A stretch of 64,000 nucleotides of DNA from JAQIBY01 sp963676165 (GCA_963676165.1 OY781043.1:3162001-3226000); one strand, 5' to 3'; positions 8,484 through 20,100 are shown, counted from the stretch's first letter. The notes: generated by a model from the sequence alone, not told the origin. Made by a program: numbers and translations.

Positions 8484-9859
8484 AAACACGAAAAGCCTAC
8501 GATAGTCTGGGAAGTGTGAATATCCCAGAAGACAAATACTGGGGCGCAGTTACACAACGCTCACTTGAAAATTTCAAAATAGGAAATCATCCAATTCCAA
8601 AGGCTTTAATATATGCATTGGCTCAGATCAAAAAATCTGCGGCACAAGCAAACTTTGAAACTGGAAGTTTAAACCAAGAAAAAGCAAAACTAATCATTCA
8701 GGTTTCGAATGAAATCATTGAAAAAAAACTTGATGAGCATTTCCCATTGTGTATTTGGCAAACTGGTTCAGGGACACATACCAACATGAATTTGAATGAA
8801 GTGATAGCAAACCGAGCGCAAATATTATCTGGAAAAACCTTCGAAGACATTTTGCTTTTGCATCCGAATGACGATGTAAATAAATCCCAATCCTCCAATG
8901 ATGTTTTTCCAACAGCCATTCATATTGCTGTTCTAAAAGAGACTAAAGAGAAAACTATTGTTGGACTTAAGCGTTTGCAAAAAGCATTACAAGCAAAAGC
9001 AAAAAGCTTTCATCACATCATAAAATCAGGACACACCCACATGATGGATGCTGTTCCTATACGATTGGGAGATGAATTTTCTGCCTATGCATCGCAAATT
9101 AAACATGGCATAGAAAACATTGAAAGAAGTTTGGACATGCTCCTTGAAATTCCTCTTGGAGGGACAGCAGTAGGAACAGGATTAAATGCCAGTGTGGAAT
9201 ACCGAAGTCGTGTGATTGAGTTACTTTCTGAGGAAACTGGCTTTAATTTGCGCGAAGCAGAAAACCGTTTTGAGTCCATGTCATCAAAAACTGCTTTGCT
9301 AGCGGTTCAAAATGCCTTATCAGAAACTGCAACCGACTTTTTCAAGATAGTAAATGATATCCGCATGATGGCATCAGGACCTCGAACAGGATTAGGGGAA
9401 TTAGAGCTTCCTGCAAAAGAGCCAGGTTCATCAATTATGCCGGGAAAAGTTAATCCGACACAAATTGAAGCTGTTCAAATGGCTTGCAGCCAAATTATCT
9501 CGCACAGTACAAGCAATATCATTTCCAACATGAGTGGAAATTTCCAGCTCAATACTTTCATGCCTCTCATTGCACACAATGTATTGGAATCAGCAAACTT
9601 ATTGGCAGACATTAGCGTTTCATTTACCGTGCACAATGTCAAAGACTTGAAAGCAAATGAAAAAATAATCAACTTTAAACTCAACCAATCCTTAATGCTA
9701 GTCACAGCTCTAGCAAAAGAAATTGGTTATGAAAAAGCGGCAAAAATTGCCCAAAATGCTCACATTAATAACATTAGCCTAAGAGATTCAGCACTCGAAT
9801 TTGGAAAGATTGAGGCAGAAACCTTTGACCGTGTGGTTAACCCCAAAAATATGGTATAA
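8480..9859 (+). CDS. fumC: Class II fumarate hydratase
   Basis: Reversible hydration of fumarate to malate in the TCA cycle; homotetrameric and free of iron-sulfur clusters. 459 aa. The family signature GSSIMPGKVN is at 316-325, with the catalytic serine in the SS loop. TGSGT (95-99) and SSNDVFPTA (138-146) form the substrate site, and the HTH of SGHTHMMDA (around 183-191) provides the basic residue. Its start overlaps the esterase stop. The related class member aspartase is less likely, given the fumarase-type SGHTHMMDA segment. Confidence 0.94.
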   Translation: MKTRKAYDSLGSVNIPEDKYWGAVTQRSLENFKIGNHPIPKALIYALAQIKKSAAQANFETGSLNQEKAKLIIQVSNEIIEKKLDEHFPLCIWQTGSGTHTNMNLNEVIANRAQILSGKTFEDILLLHPNDDVNKSQSSNDVFPTAIHIAVLKETKEKTIVGLKRLQKALQAKAKSFHHIIKSGHTHMMDAVPIRLGDEFSAYASQIKHGIENIERSLDMLLEIPLGGTAVGTGLNASVEYRSRVIELLSEETGFNLREAENRFESMSSKTALLAVQNALSETATDFFKIVNDIRMMASGPRTGLGELELPAKEPGSSIMPGKVNPTQIEAVQMACSQIISHSTSNIISNMSGNFQLNTFMPLIAHNVLESANLLADISVSFTVHNVKDLKANEKIINFKLNQSLMLVTALAKEIGYEKAAKIAQNAHINNISLRDSALEFGKIEAETFDRVVNPKNMV

Positions 9860-9894
9860 TTCACACTCGGCTTCGATATTTACGAAGAGATTAT

Positions 9895-9902
9895 TACTTT
9901 TG
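9895..9902 (+). promoter_or_regulatory. -7 promoter element of asnB
   Basis: TACTTTTG (exact TAnnTTTG) lies in the fumC-asnB gap, 20 nt before the asnB ATG. A weak TTCG-like -33 match is present at 9872-9875 with a 19-nt spacer. Confidence 0.5.
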
Positions 9903-9922
9903 TTAGATTCAATTGAAAGCTT

Positions 9923-11773
9923 ATGTGCGGAATTTGCGGATTTTACAGCCATAAAGAAGACTTTGCAAACGGAACAGAACTAAACCGTATGGCTGAACGC
10001 TTGTCTCACCGTGGCCCAGATGCTCATGGAACATACTGTAGCCACTTTGCTGGACTTGCTCACAGACGATTAAGTATTCTGGATTTATCGGAGAATGCTA
10101 ACCAACCAATGGAGTCACACTCCAGACGCTATATTACCGCATACAACGGAGAGATTTACAATTATAGAGAAATCGCAAAAGAACTCAATATCGATTTCAG
10201 AACAACTACAGATACTGAAGTTGTCATTGAAGCTTTTGAGGAATGGGGTCCCACTTTTGTCAATAAGCTCAATGGGATGTTTTCCATTGCAATTTATGAC
10301 AAACATGAAAAACAGCTATTTCTTTTCAGAGATAGACTAGGAATTAAACCGCTTTATTATTATTGGGATGGCGACAATTTTGCCTTTGCCTCTGAAATGA
10401 AAGCCTTATTGGAAGTCAATTTCATACGTAAAAACCTGGAAATAAACCGAAGTGCAATAAGTGAATTTTTGCATATAGGCTATATTCCTGAACCAAATTC
10501 AATATATCGTAAAATCCGCAAGTTTCCTGCAGGTCACTTTGGTATTGCAGATGTTGAAGGACTTCGCATTGAAGCGTATTGGATGATTGAAGGCGCAATT
10601 AGACGAAATCTGACAACACAATATAAAGATGCGAAAAACAGATTGAGTGAATTAGTTGACGCCTCTGTGAGCTCTCGTCTTATGAGCGATGTTCCATTCG
10701 GCAGTTTCTTAAGTGGCGGAATAGATTCTAGTTTAGTGACAGCTGTAGCCCAGAAACATACAAACGGGAAACTCAACAGCTTTTCAATTGGTTTTAAAGA
10801 ATCAAAATACAACGAATCGGAGTTTGCAAAAAAAGTTGCAAATTACTTAGGAACAAACCATCATGAATTAATTGTTTCTCAGGAAGATGCGAAAGAAATG
10901 ATTCCTGATTTGTTGGATTATTATGACGAACCTTACGCCGATTCTTCTGCTATTCCTACCATGATTTTATCGCGATTTGCCCGCAAAGAAGTTACCATGG
11001 CACTTTCAGGTGATGGTGGAGATGAGTTATTTCATGGATATGGTTCGTACGACTGGGCAAAACGACTGTCAAATCCTATCATTAAGAGCTTCAGAAAAAC
11101 CATAGGTCAAGGTCTTTCAAAACACGAGAAATACAAGCATAGAGCAGAATTGTTTAAATACGAAAACAAAGAACAATTAAAATCTCACATTTTCTCTCAG
11201 GAACAATTTATGTTTTCCATATCAGAGATTGAAAATTTGCTTATTGAAACAGCAACCGATGAGATCAACATGCTTGAAGATTACAGCTATTTTGTAAGAG
11301 ACTTAACCCCAAGTGAAAATCAGGCAATTTTTGATTTGAGGTATTATTTGCGAGATGATTTATTGACAAAATTAGACAGAGCAAGCATGCGCTATGGACT
11401 TGAAGCCAGAGTTCCACTACTGGATCATCGCATAGTAGAATTTGCACTTAATCTGTCACCTAAACTCAAAGTCAATCAAAATGTTAAGAAATATCTTTTG
11501 AAAGAAGTGCTTTTCGATTACGTTCCGGCTTCATATTTCGACAGACCAAAATGGGGTTTTTCCATCCCATTGAAAGAGTGGTTGAGTAAAGACTTAAAAT
11601 TCTTAATTGACACGTATTTATCAAAGTCAATGATCGAAAAACATAATGTTGTAAAATCGTCTGTGGTTGAAAGTTTAGTCGCACAGTTTTTATCCGGAAC
11701 CAGCCATTTGTACAACCGCATTTGGTTACTCATTGTGCTTCATCAATTTCTTGAAAGACACTCAAAAATGTAA
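9923..11773 (+). CDS. asnB: Asparagine synthase (glutamine-hydrolysing)
   Basis: Transfers ammonia from glutamine to aspartate with ATP cleavage. 616 aa. The class II glutaminase domain starts with Cys2 (MCGICGF) and shows RLSHRGPD (26-33) and NGEIYN (75-80). The synthetase domain carries the pyrophosphatase loop SGGIDSS (264-270). The order and length fit bacterial AsnB. Paralogues that amidate sugars or peptides share this architecture, and nothing in the immediate neighbourhood suggests such a role. It has its own -7 element upstream and is followed after 23 nt by an unknown exported protein. Confidence 0.88.
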   Translation: MCGICGFYSHKEDFANGTELNRMAERLSHRGPDAHGTYCSHFAGLAHRRLSILDLSENANQPMESHSRRYITAYNGEIYNYREIAKELNIDFRTTTDTEVVIEAFEEWGPTFVNKLNGMFSIAIYDKHEKQLFLFRDRLGIKPLYYYWDGDNFAFASEMKALLEVNFIRKNLEINRSAISEFLHIGYIPEPNSIYRKIRKFPAGHFGIADVEGLRIEAYWMIEGAIRRNLTTQYKDAKNRLSELVDASVSSRLMSDVPFGSFLSGGIDSSLVTAVAQKHTNGKLNSFSIGFKESKYNESEFAKKVANYLGTNHHELIVSQEDAKEMIPDLLDYYDEPYADSSAIPTMILSRFARKEVTMALSGDGGDELFHGYGSYDWAKRLSNPIIKSFRKTIGQGLSKHEKYKHRAELFKYENKEQLKSHIFSQEQFMFSISEIENLLIETATDEINMLEDYSYFVRDLTPSENQAIFDLRYYLRDDLLTKLDRASMRYGLEARVPLLDHRIVEFALNLSPKLKVNQNVKKYLLKEVLFDYVPASYFDRPKWGFSIPLKEWLSKDLKFLIDTYLSKSMIEKHNVVKSSVVESLVAQFLSGTSHLYNRIWLLIVLHQFLERHSKM

Positions 11774-11796
11774 ACTAATACATAAAAGCTAATTAT

Positions 11797-12429
11797 ATGG
11801 TATTCTCCAATCAGTCAGGTTCAAAGATTTTGGCGAAACTATTCATCGGCATAGTATTATTTTTCACAAGCCTACAAGGATACTCATCCTCAAAGAAATA
11901 TCACATTACGTATGAGACACAAAAAAGCTCAGACACAATATCGTGCTATTACTCAAACACATGTTGTTTGCATACAATATCCCAGAATGGGAGTAGTTAT
12001 TTCAAACTATTAGTTGATTTCAAGGAGGAAATAATCAAGAAATATTTGTCATACTATTCATCGCAAAGCAATGCATTTGAAAAATATGTTTTTGAAGACA
12101 GTTTTTTGGAATACGAAGAAAAACTCAAAACGCCCTCTGAATACGATTACCTTTTCCCAGAACTTGAGAGGGATCAAGAGCTAAAGTGTATCAAACATTC
12201 AGACACAAAACAAATCCTGGGCAAAAAATGCTATCATATGGAAGTATGGCATGGAGATATTCGGTCAGATATTTGGTACTTTAAACCTAAAGGGATAAAA
12301 AAGGATAGGATTAATAAATTTTCAGGCTTTGACATTATCCCAGGAATTATTCTTGAGGTGTTCGTAAACAACGAATTGATACGAAAGGCAATTCACATAG
12401 ATAACAATTGGTTTGAAACATGCGAATAA
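11797..12429 (+). CDS. Exported protein of unknown function (loosely GLPGLI-like)
   Basis: 210 aa. A hydrophobic signal-like segment (about 13-30) is followed by a soluble domain. A Cys-rich patch SCYYSNTCC lies early in the mature part, and further Cys at CIKHSD, KCYH and the C-terminal TCE leave room for disulfides. The segment ILGKKCYHMEVWHGD...IWYF followed by GFDIIPGIILEV has the cadence of GLPGLI-type Bacteroidota proteins, but the match is weak. The product is probably periplasmic. It lies 23 nt after asnB and just before a strong terminator, so it is likely the last gene of that unit. I do not recognise it with confidence. Confidence 0.7.
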   Translation: MVFSNQSGSKILAKLFIGIVLFFTSLQGYSSSKKYHITYETQKSSDTISCYYSNTCCLHTISQNGSSYFKLLVDFKEEIIKKYLSYYSSQSNAFEKYVFEDSFLEYEEKLKTPSEYDYLFPELERDQELKCIKHSDTKQILGKKCYHMEVWHGDIRSDIWYFKPKGIKKDRINKFSGFDIIPGIILEVFVNNELIRKAIHIDNNWFETCE

Positions 12430-12465
12430 AAAAATAGCTTGCAAAAATTTGCAAGCTATTTTTTT
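12428..12465. terminator. Bidirectional Rho-independent terminator
   Basis: Two 18-nt complementary arms (12428-12445 and 12448-12465) enclose a 2-nt loop. The core is TAGCTTGCAAA, flanked by A7 on one side and T7 on the other. It ends both the asnB unit (plus) and the rpoBC-DUF3467 operon (minus), which converge here. Confidence 0.92.
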
Positions 12466-12477
12466 CAATATCTAAAA

Positions 12478-12801
12478 CTAAGCCTGTGCAGTAGGGCCGC
12501 CAAAATTCATTGGCATTTTCGGAGGTTTTGAACCACCTTTTACTTTAATTTCCCCATTCAAGGATTCGTATTTATCAATATTTTCCTGAAGCGCCATCAT
12601 TAGACGTTTTGCATGCTCTGGAGTCAAGATAATTCTTGATTTCACAGGTGCTTTCGGAACACCCGGGACAATGCGGATAAAATCCACGATAAACTCAGAA
12701 CTAGAGTGAGAAATTACTGCGAGATTTGCATAAGTACCTTGCGCAACTTCCTCTTTCAGTTCAATATTAATTTGATTTCCTTTAGGCTTATTTTCTTCCA
12801 T
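12478..12801 (-). CDS. DUF3467 protein at the end of the rpoBC operon
   Basis: 107 aa, cytoplasmic, no transmembrane segment. The central region SSSEFIVDFIRIVPGVPKAPVKSRIILTPEHAKRLM is characteristic of DUF3467, a short family commonly found directly after rpoC in Bacteroidota. The C-terminus is Gly/Pro-rich. The ATG lies 11 nt past the rpoC stop and the gene ends at a strong terminator, so it is the last cistron of the RNA polymerase operon. A transcription-related role would be inference only. Confidence 0.85.
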   Translation of the reverse strand: MEENKPKGNQINIELKEEVAQGTYANLAVISHSSSEFIVDFIRIVPGVPKAPVKSRIILTPEHAKRLMMALQENIDKYESLNGEIKVKGGSKPPKMPMNFGGPTAQA

Positions 12802-12812
12802 AATTCAGTGTT

Positions 12813-15800
12813 TTATTCGTTATCTTCAATTGTTATGTCTTGAGCCTTGTCCATTTCAGCTTTACTTCCAACGAGTAATTTTTCGTATTCACGTAAACCT
12901 GTACCAGCAGGGATCAAGTGACCAACAATAACATTTTCTTTCAGACCAAGCAAATGATCTTCTTTACCAAAGATAGCAGCTTCATTCAAGACTTTATTTG
13001 TTTCCTGGAATGATGCAGCAGACATGAAACTTTCAGTCTGCAATGCAGCTCTGGTAATACCTTGTAATGCCTGTGATGAAGTAGCTGGCACAGCAGGTCT
13101 TGCCTCTGCCAATTGTTTATCACGACGTTTCAAGGATGAGTTTTCATCGCGCAAGCGTCTAGCTGTTACAATCTGACCGGCACGTAGCGTTTCAGAATCA
13201 CCTGAATCAACAACGACTTCCATTCCATAAATATCATCATTCACTTCACGGAATCTCCACTTATCTACGATTTGTTTTTCGAGGAACATGGTATCTCCCG
13301 GATCTTCAATAATTACTTTACGCATCATTTGACGTACAATTACCTCAAAATGCTTATCATTAATTTTCACACCTTGTAAACGGTAAACTTCCTGTACTTC
13401 GTTCACAATATACTCCTGAACCTTGGTAGGACCTTCAATATTGAGAATATCAGCAGGAGTGATTGCACCATCAGACAACTGGGTTCCAGCACGAATATAA
13501 TCACCTTCTTGAACGAGGATTTGTTTGGTCAATGAAACAAGGTATTTTTTGAGTTCACCATCACGTGATTTTACGATAATCTCACGGTTCCCACGTTTAA
13601 TCTTACCAAACTCAACCTGTCCATTAATTTCAGAAACAACTGCAGGATTAGATGGATTACGCGCTTCAAACAATTCCGTTACACGTGGCAATCCACCGGT
13701 GATATCTCCACCCTTACTCACATTACGTGGAATCTTAGCAATTATTTGTCCTGATTTCAATGCATCACCATCCTCAATAGCAAGGTGGGCTCCTACGGGT
13801 AAGTTGTAGTTTTTAAGTACATTTTTCTTACCATCCATAATTGCCATTTCAGGATTCTTCTTCTTATCCTTCGTTTCAGTAATGACTTTTTCACGGAAAC
13901 CAGTTTGTTCATCGGACTCTTCAGTATAAGTAATTCCTTCAATTACGTTGGAGAAACTAGCTTTCCCATCCATTTCAGCAATAATTACTGCGTTAAATGG
14001 ATCCCAATCACAAATCTTATTCCCTTTCTTCACTTTGGCTTTGTCGTCCATATAAAGACGTGAACCATAAGGGATATTATTCGTCATCAAAGTAATACCA
14101 GTGTTTTCATCAATTACTTTCATTTCAGCCATACGGCCTACAACGATTTGAACGTCACCAGTATCCTCTTTGAGTGTAACTGTTCTTAATTCATCAATTT
14201 CTAGACGTCCATTATATTTAGCTACAATGGAAGATTCCGCAGCAATATTACCCGCCACACCACCAACGTGGAATGTACGCAAAGTCAACTGAGTCCCAGG
14301 CTCACCAATAGATTGCGCAGCAATAACACCAACAGATTCACCTTTTTGTACCATCTTAAGGTTCGAAAGGCTACGTCCATAACATTTTGCACAAACACCA
14401 CGTTTTGATTCACATGTCAATACCGAACGAATTTCAACTTCTTCAATTGGGGATTCTTCAATCTTTTGAGCAATTGCTTCAGTAATTTCTTCCCCAGAAG
14501 CAATAATTAATTCACCGGTTTGTGGGTGATAAACATCATGAACAGTTGTACGACCGAGAATACGTTCATACAAGGTTTCAACAACTTCTTCATTTTTCTT
14601 AATTGCTGTTGCAACAATACCACGAAGCGTACCACAATCATGCTCAGAAATAACAACATCCTGACAAACATCAACAAGACGTCTGGTAAGATAACCAGCA
14701 TCAGCTGTTTTCAATGCTGTATCCGCAAGACCTTTACGAGCACCGTGTGTAGAGATAAAGTACTCAAGTACAGAAAGTCCTTCTTTAAAGTTTGCAAGAA
14801 TTGGATTCTCAATAATTTGCTGACCACTACCTGCAGATTTCTGAGGTTTAGCCATCAACCCCCTCATCCCACAAAGCTGACGAATCTGCTCTTTAGAACC
14901 ACGAGCTCCCGAATCCAACATCATATATACAGGATTGAATCCGTCATTATCTTTTATGAGCTTATCCATTACTAACTGGGTAAGTTTCGCATTTGTGTGT
15001 GTCCAGATATCAATAATCTGATTATACCTTTCATTATTGGTGATGAATCCCATATTATAGTTATTCATAACCTCATCCACCTGATCATAACCCTCCTGAA
15101 TCATTTCTCCTTTTTCTTTAGGGACAATGACATCATTCAAGTTAAAAGACAATCCCCCACGATATGCCATGGTAAATCCCATATGTTTGATATCGTCAAG
15201 AAAGTTTGCTGTTACCGCTGTGTTAGTTTTGTTTAGGATATCAGAAATAATTCCACGCACTGATTTCTTCGTCAGTACTTCATTTAAATAACCATATTCT
15301 TTCGGCACTACTTCATTAATCAAGACTCGACCAACAGTAGTTTCAAGGATATGATTAATTGGGTTTCCATCTTCGTCAAGATCGTCAACACGTACTTTAA
15401 CAATAGAGTTCAGTGTAACTTTCTTCTCATTGTAAGCAATTTTCACTTCTTCTGGAGAATAGAAAGTCAAACCCTCACCTTTCATGCCTTTACGTCCTTT
15501 AGACATGTAGTACAGACCAAGGACCATATCCTGTGATGGCACAGTAATAGGAGCACCATTAGCAGGGTTGAGAATATTATGAGAAGCAAGCATTAACACC
15601 TGTGCCTCTAGAATTGCAGCATTTCCTAATGGAAGGTGTACCGCCATTTGGTCACCATCAAAATCCGCATTAAATGCGGTACAAGCTAGTGGGTGTAATT
15701 GAATTGCTTTCCCTTCAATCAATTTTGGTTGGAAAGCCTGAATACCAAGACGGTGAAGGGTCGGAGCACGGTTAAGCATAACTGGGTGACCTTTCAATAC

Positions 15801-17078
15801 ATTTTCGAGGATATCCCAAATAACCGGATCGCGACGATCCACAATTTTCTTCGCTGACTTCACAGTTTTTACGATACCGCGTTCAATCAGTTTACGGATA
15901 ACGAAAGGTTTGTACAATTCAGCAGCCATTCCTTTTGGAAGTCCACATTCGTGGAGTTTCAATTCAGGACCTACAACGATTACTGAACGAGCTGAATAGT
16001 CAACACGTTTACCGAGGAGGTTCTGACGGAAACGACCTTGTTTACCTTTCAAACTATCTGAAAGTGATTTCAGTGGGCGGTTCGCATCTGTCTTAACAGC
16101 GTTTGATTTTCTTGAGTTATCAAAGAGAGAATCAACAGACTCCTGAAGCATACGTTTCTCATTTCTAAGAATAACTTCAGGTGCTTTGATTTCCATCAAA
16201 CGTTTCAAGCGATTATTACGAATAATCACACGACGATACAAATCATTCAAATCAGAAGTCGCAAAACGACCACCATCAAGTGGGACAAGAGGACGCAATT
16301 CCGGTGGAATCACAGGAATCACTTTAACAATCATCCACTCAGGACGGTTTTTATCTTTTGATGCACGGAAAGCCTCCACAACGCTAAGACGTTTAAGCGC
16401 CTCATTTTTACGTTGTTGTGAGGTTTCTTTATTTGCTTTATCACGCAAATCAAAAGACAATTCATCAAGTTGTAGGCGTGCAAGAATGTCATGAACAGCA
16501 TCTGCACCCATCTTAGCGATGAATTTATTTGGGTCTGTATCTTCGAGTGTTTGGTTACCTACTGGTAATGAGTCGATGATATCAAGATATTCTTCCTCAG
16601 TAAGGAAATCCATTTCTTTGATTCCATCAGCCTCTTTGATACCAGCTTGGATAACGATATATTTCTCGTAATAAATAATTGAATCCAACTTTTTGGTTGG
16701 TAAACCAAGCAGGTATCCAATTTTATTAGGCAATGAACGGAAATACCAAATATGAGCGACAGGAACTTCCAATTTAATGTGTCCCATGCGTTCACGTCTG
16801 ACTTTTTTCTCTGTAACTTCGACACCACAGCGATCACAAACGATACCTTTATAACGGATACCTTTGTATTTACCACAATGGCACTCATAATCCTTTACAG
16901 GACCGAAGATTCGCTCGCAGAACAAGCCATCACGTTCTGGTTTGTATGTCCGGTAGTTTATAGTTTCCGGTTTTGTAACTTCTCCACTAGAACGATCCAG
17001 AATATCCTCTGGGGACGCTAAGCTAATGGAGATTTTGTTGAAGTTACTCGTAACTTTCTTGTCTTTTCTGAAAGCCAT
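12813..17078 (-). CDS. rpoC: RNA polymerase beta' subunit
   Basis: 1421 aa, full length. The N-terminal zinc ribbon has Cys66, Cys68, Cys81 and Cys84. The catalytic magnesium loop NADFDGD is at 470-476 (Asp472, 474, 476). The second zinc site is CESKRGVCAKC near residue 880, and the trigger-loop/bridge region includes GARGSKEQIRQLCGMRG. It forms the active-site cleft with RpoB. It starts 27 nt after the rpoB stop. No frameshift or insert was seen. Confidence 0.98.
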   Translation of the reverse strand: MAFRKDKKVTSNFNKISISLASPEDILDRSSGEVTKPETINYRTYKPERDGLFCERIFGPVKDYECHCGKYKGIRYKGIVCDRCGVEVTEKKVRRERMGHIKLEVPVAHIWYFRSLPNKIGYLLGLPTKKLDSIIYYEKYIVIQAGIKEADGIKEMDFLTEEEYLDIIDSLPVGNQTLEDTDPNKFIAKMGADAVHDILARLQLDELSFDLRDKANKETSQQRKNEALKRLSVVEAFRASKDKNRPEWMIVKVIPVIPPELRPLVPLDGGRFATSDLNDLYRRVIIRNNRLKRLMEIKAPEVILRNEKRMLQESVDSLFDNSRKSNAVKTDANRPLKSLSDSLKGKQGRFRQNLLGKRVDYSARSVIVVGPELKLHECGLPKGMAAELYKPFVIRKLIERGIVKTVKSAKKIVDRRDPVIWDILENVLKGHPVMLNRAPTLHRLGIQAFQPKLIEGKAIQLHPLACTAFNADFDGDQMAVHLPLGNAAILEAQVLMLASHNILNPANGAPITVPSQDMVLGLYYMSKGRKGMKGEGLTFYSPEEVKIAYNEKKVTLNSIVKVRVDDLDEDGNPINHILETTVGRVLINEVVPKEYGYLNEVLTKKSVRGIISDILNKTNTAVTANFLDDIKHMGFTMAYRGGLSFNLNDVIVPKEKGEMIQEGYDQVDEVMNNYNMGFITNNERYNQIIDIWTHTNAKLTQLVMDKLIKDNDGFNPVYMMLDSGARGSKEQIRQLCGMRGLMAKPQKSAGSGQQIIENPILANFKEGLSVLEYFISTHGARKGLADTALKTADAGYLTRRLVDVCQDVVISEHDCGTLRGIVATAIKKNEEVVETLYERILGRTTVHDVYHPQTGELIIASGEEITEAIAQKIEESPIEEVEIRSVLTCESKRGVCAKCYGRSLSNLKMVQKGESVGVIAAQSIGEPGTQLTLRTFHVGGVAGNIAAESSIVAKYNGRLEIDELRTVTLKEDTGDVQIVVGRMAEMKVIDENTGITLMTNNIPYGSRLYMDDKAKVKKGNKICDWDPFNAVIIAEMDGKASFSNVIEGITYTEESDEQTGFREKVITETKDKKKNPEMAIMDGKKNVLKNYNLPVGAHLAIEDGDALKSGQIIAKIPRNVSKGGDITGGLPRVTELFEARNPSNPAVVSEINGQVEFGKIKRGNREIIVKSRDGELKKYLVSLTKQILVQEGDYIRAGTQLSDGAITPADILNIEGPTKVQEYIVNEVQEVYRLQGVKINDKHFEVIVRQMMRKVIIEDPGDTMFLEKQIVDKWRFREVNDDIYGMEVVVDSGDSETLRAGQIVTARRLRDENSSLKRRDKQLAEARPAVPATSSQALQGITRAALQTESFMSAASFQETNKVLNEAAIFGKEDHLLGLKENVIVGHLIPAGTGLREYEKLLVGSKAEMDKAQDITIEDNE

Positions 17079-17105
17079 ATATCTGATATAATTTGAATCT
17101 GAATA

Positions 17106-20100
17106 CTACTTTAGTTCAAAATTCAGGCACAATCCCTGAAGCTCGTGAATTAACACATTCAATGATTCCGGAATTCCCTGTTCAGGCATGTTAGTACCCT
17201 TAACGATGGATTCGTAAGTTTTTGCACGACCTTTCACGTCATCAGACTTAACAGTCAAGATTTCACGAAGAATATGTGCAGCACCAAATGCCTCAAGTGC
17301 CCAAACCTCCATCTCACCAAAACGCTGACCACCAAACTGTGCTTTACCACCGAGAGGCTGTTGCGTAATCAATGAGTAAGGACCGATTGAACGAGCGTGC
17401 ATTTTGTCATCCACCATGTGACCCAGTTTAAGCATATAAATCACACCAACTGTTGCTGGTTGATCGAACTGCTCACCAGTTTCTCCATCACAAAGGAAAG
17501 TACGACCATAGCGCGGTATTCCGGCTTTATCTGAATATTTGTTAATTTCATCTAGGCTTGCTCCGTCAAAAATTGGAGTGGCAAACTTCATTCCCAGTTT
17601 TTCACCAGCCCAACCAAGTACAGTTTCATAAATCTGTCCAAGGTTCATACGTGAAGGTACACCAAGAGGATTCAATACGATATCCACAGGAGTTCCATCA
17701 TCGAGGAATGGCATATCTTCTTGACGAACAATACGAGCAAGGATACCTTTATTACCGTGACGACCTGCAAGTTTATCACCAACTTTAACAACACGTTTTT
17801 TCGCGAGATAAACTTTAGCCATTTGGATGATACCATTTGGTAACTCATCTCCAATAGTCAAGTTCAGGTTTTTACGACGGTATTCACCTTCGAGCTCTTT
17901 ATATTCAATGACAAAATTCTGTAAAACAGCTTGAACTTGTTCATTTTTCTTATTGTCGGTAGTCCATTTCAATGGATTTACATTTAAGAAATCAATTGCG
18001 AACAACTGTTTTTGTGTGAATTTTTTGCCTTTAGGAATCAATTCTGCTCCATAATGGTCAAATACTCCTTGTGAAGTTTTACCATTCACAATTGTAAAGA
18101 GTTTTTCAACCAATCTGCCTTTAAGTTCTTCAACTTGAGCATTGAATTCATTTTCAATGTTTTCAATAAGAACTTTTTCTTGGTTACGTGTTTTTCTGTC
18201 TTTAATTGTTTTTGAGAACAATTTTTTATCGACAACAACACCATAAGTTGATGGAGAAGCTTTAAGCGATGCATCTTTCACATCACCAGCTTTATCACCA
18301 AAGATTGCACGTAAAAGTTTTTCTTCTGGAGAAGGATCGGTTTCACCTTTCGGAGTAATTTTACCAATCATAATATCACCAGGTTTCACTTTTGCACCTA
18401 CTCGGATGATACCATTTTCGTCTAAGTCTTTTGTTGCAGTTTCACTTACATTAGGAATATCAGCAGTTAATTCTTCCAATCCACGTTTTGTATCGCGAAC
18501 GTCGAGCTGATACTCAATAATATGTACAGAGGTAAAGACATCTTCACGGACAACACGTTCTGAAATAACGATTGCATCCTCAAAGTTATATCCTTTCCAA
18601 GGCATGAAAGCAACTTTCAGGTTACGACCAAGTGCAAGTTCGCCTTTATCGGTAGCATAACCTTCAGTAAGTACTTGTCCTTTTGTTACACGTTCGCCTT
18701 TTTTCACAATTGGGCGAATGTTAACAACAGAGTTTTGGTTTGTTTTTTGGAATTTTGTCAATGGATAAACCACAACATCATCACGGAAACTCAAGAAACG
18801 TTCTTCTTCAGTACGATCGTAGCGAATGTGGATTTCTTCAGCATCAACATATTCAATCACACCATCAGCCTCTGCAACAACGAGAATACGAGAATCTCTA
18901 GCAACATTTGCCTCAATTCCAGTACCAACGATTGGTGAATCATTATTCAGCAATGGAACTGCTTGACGCATCATGTTAGATCCCATCAAAGCACGGTTTG
19001 CATCATCATGCTCTAAGAAAGGAATCAAAGAAGCTGCGATAGATGCAATTTGGTTTGGAGCAACGTCCATTAATTGAATATCTGAAGGCTCAGTTACTGC
19101 ATACTCACCATCGTGACGAACACGAATTTTATCAGACTGGAATACACCATCATCGTCGATAGGTGCATTTGCCTGAGCAATAACGAGTGATTCTTCTTCT
19201 TCAGCACTTAAGTATTCAATTGAGTCTTCTTTAAGATCAACTTTTCCAGAATCCACTTTACGGTAAGGAGTTTCAATGAAACCGAGTTCATTAATTTTCG
19301 CATACACACAAAGTGAAGAGATCAAACCAATATTTGGGCCCTCTGGAGTTTCAATTGGACACAAACGACCGTAGTGAGTATAGTGAACGTCACGTACTTC
19401 AAAACCTGCACGCTCACGAGACAAACCACCTGGACCCAAAGCAGAAAGACGACGTTTATGTGTCATTTCCGCAAGCGGGTTGGTTTGATCCATAAATTGT
19501 GATAACTGGTTTGTTCCAAAGAATGAATTAATGACAGAAGAAAGTGTTTTGGCATTAATCAGATCAATTGGATGGAAAACCTCATTATCACGGACATTCA
19601 TACGTTCGCGGATTGTTCTAGCCATACGGGCAAGACCAACACCGAATTGATTTCCTAACTGTTCACCAACGGTACGAATACGTCTGTTACTTAAGTGGTC
19701 AATATCATCAACATCCGCTTTTGAGTTAATCAACTCAATAAGGTAACGGATAATCGCGATGATATCCTCTTTTGTCAATGTTTTAATATCTGGATCGGTT
19801 TCAAGACCGAGTTTACGATTCAATCTGTAACGTCCTACTTCACCGAGGTCGTAACGTTTAGAAGAGAAGAATAAGTTATCGATAACTTCTCTAGCGGTAG
19901 CCTCATCTGGTGGCTCAGAGCTTCTTAATTGTCTATAAATATAAACAACAGCTTCTTTTTCTGAGTTACAAGGATCTTTATGCAGGGTGTTGTAAATGAT
20001 TGCATAATCAGATGTTTTAGATTTTTCCTTGTGGACAAGGATAGTTTTAGCACCTGAATCTACAATTGTAGGGATATCTTCAGCAGTGATAATTGTTTCC

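Noticed and set aside
14520..14975. 151-codon plus-strand ORF
   Set aside because: Lies wholly opposite rpoC in a conserved region; it has no independent motif or promoter.
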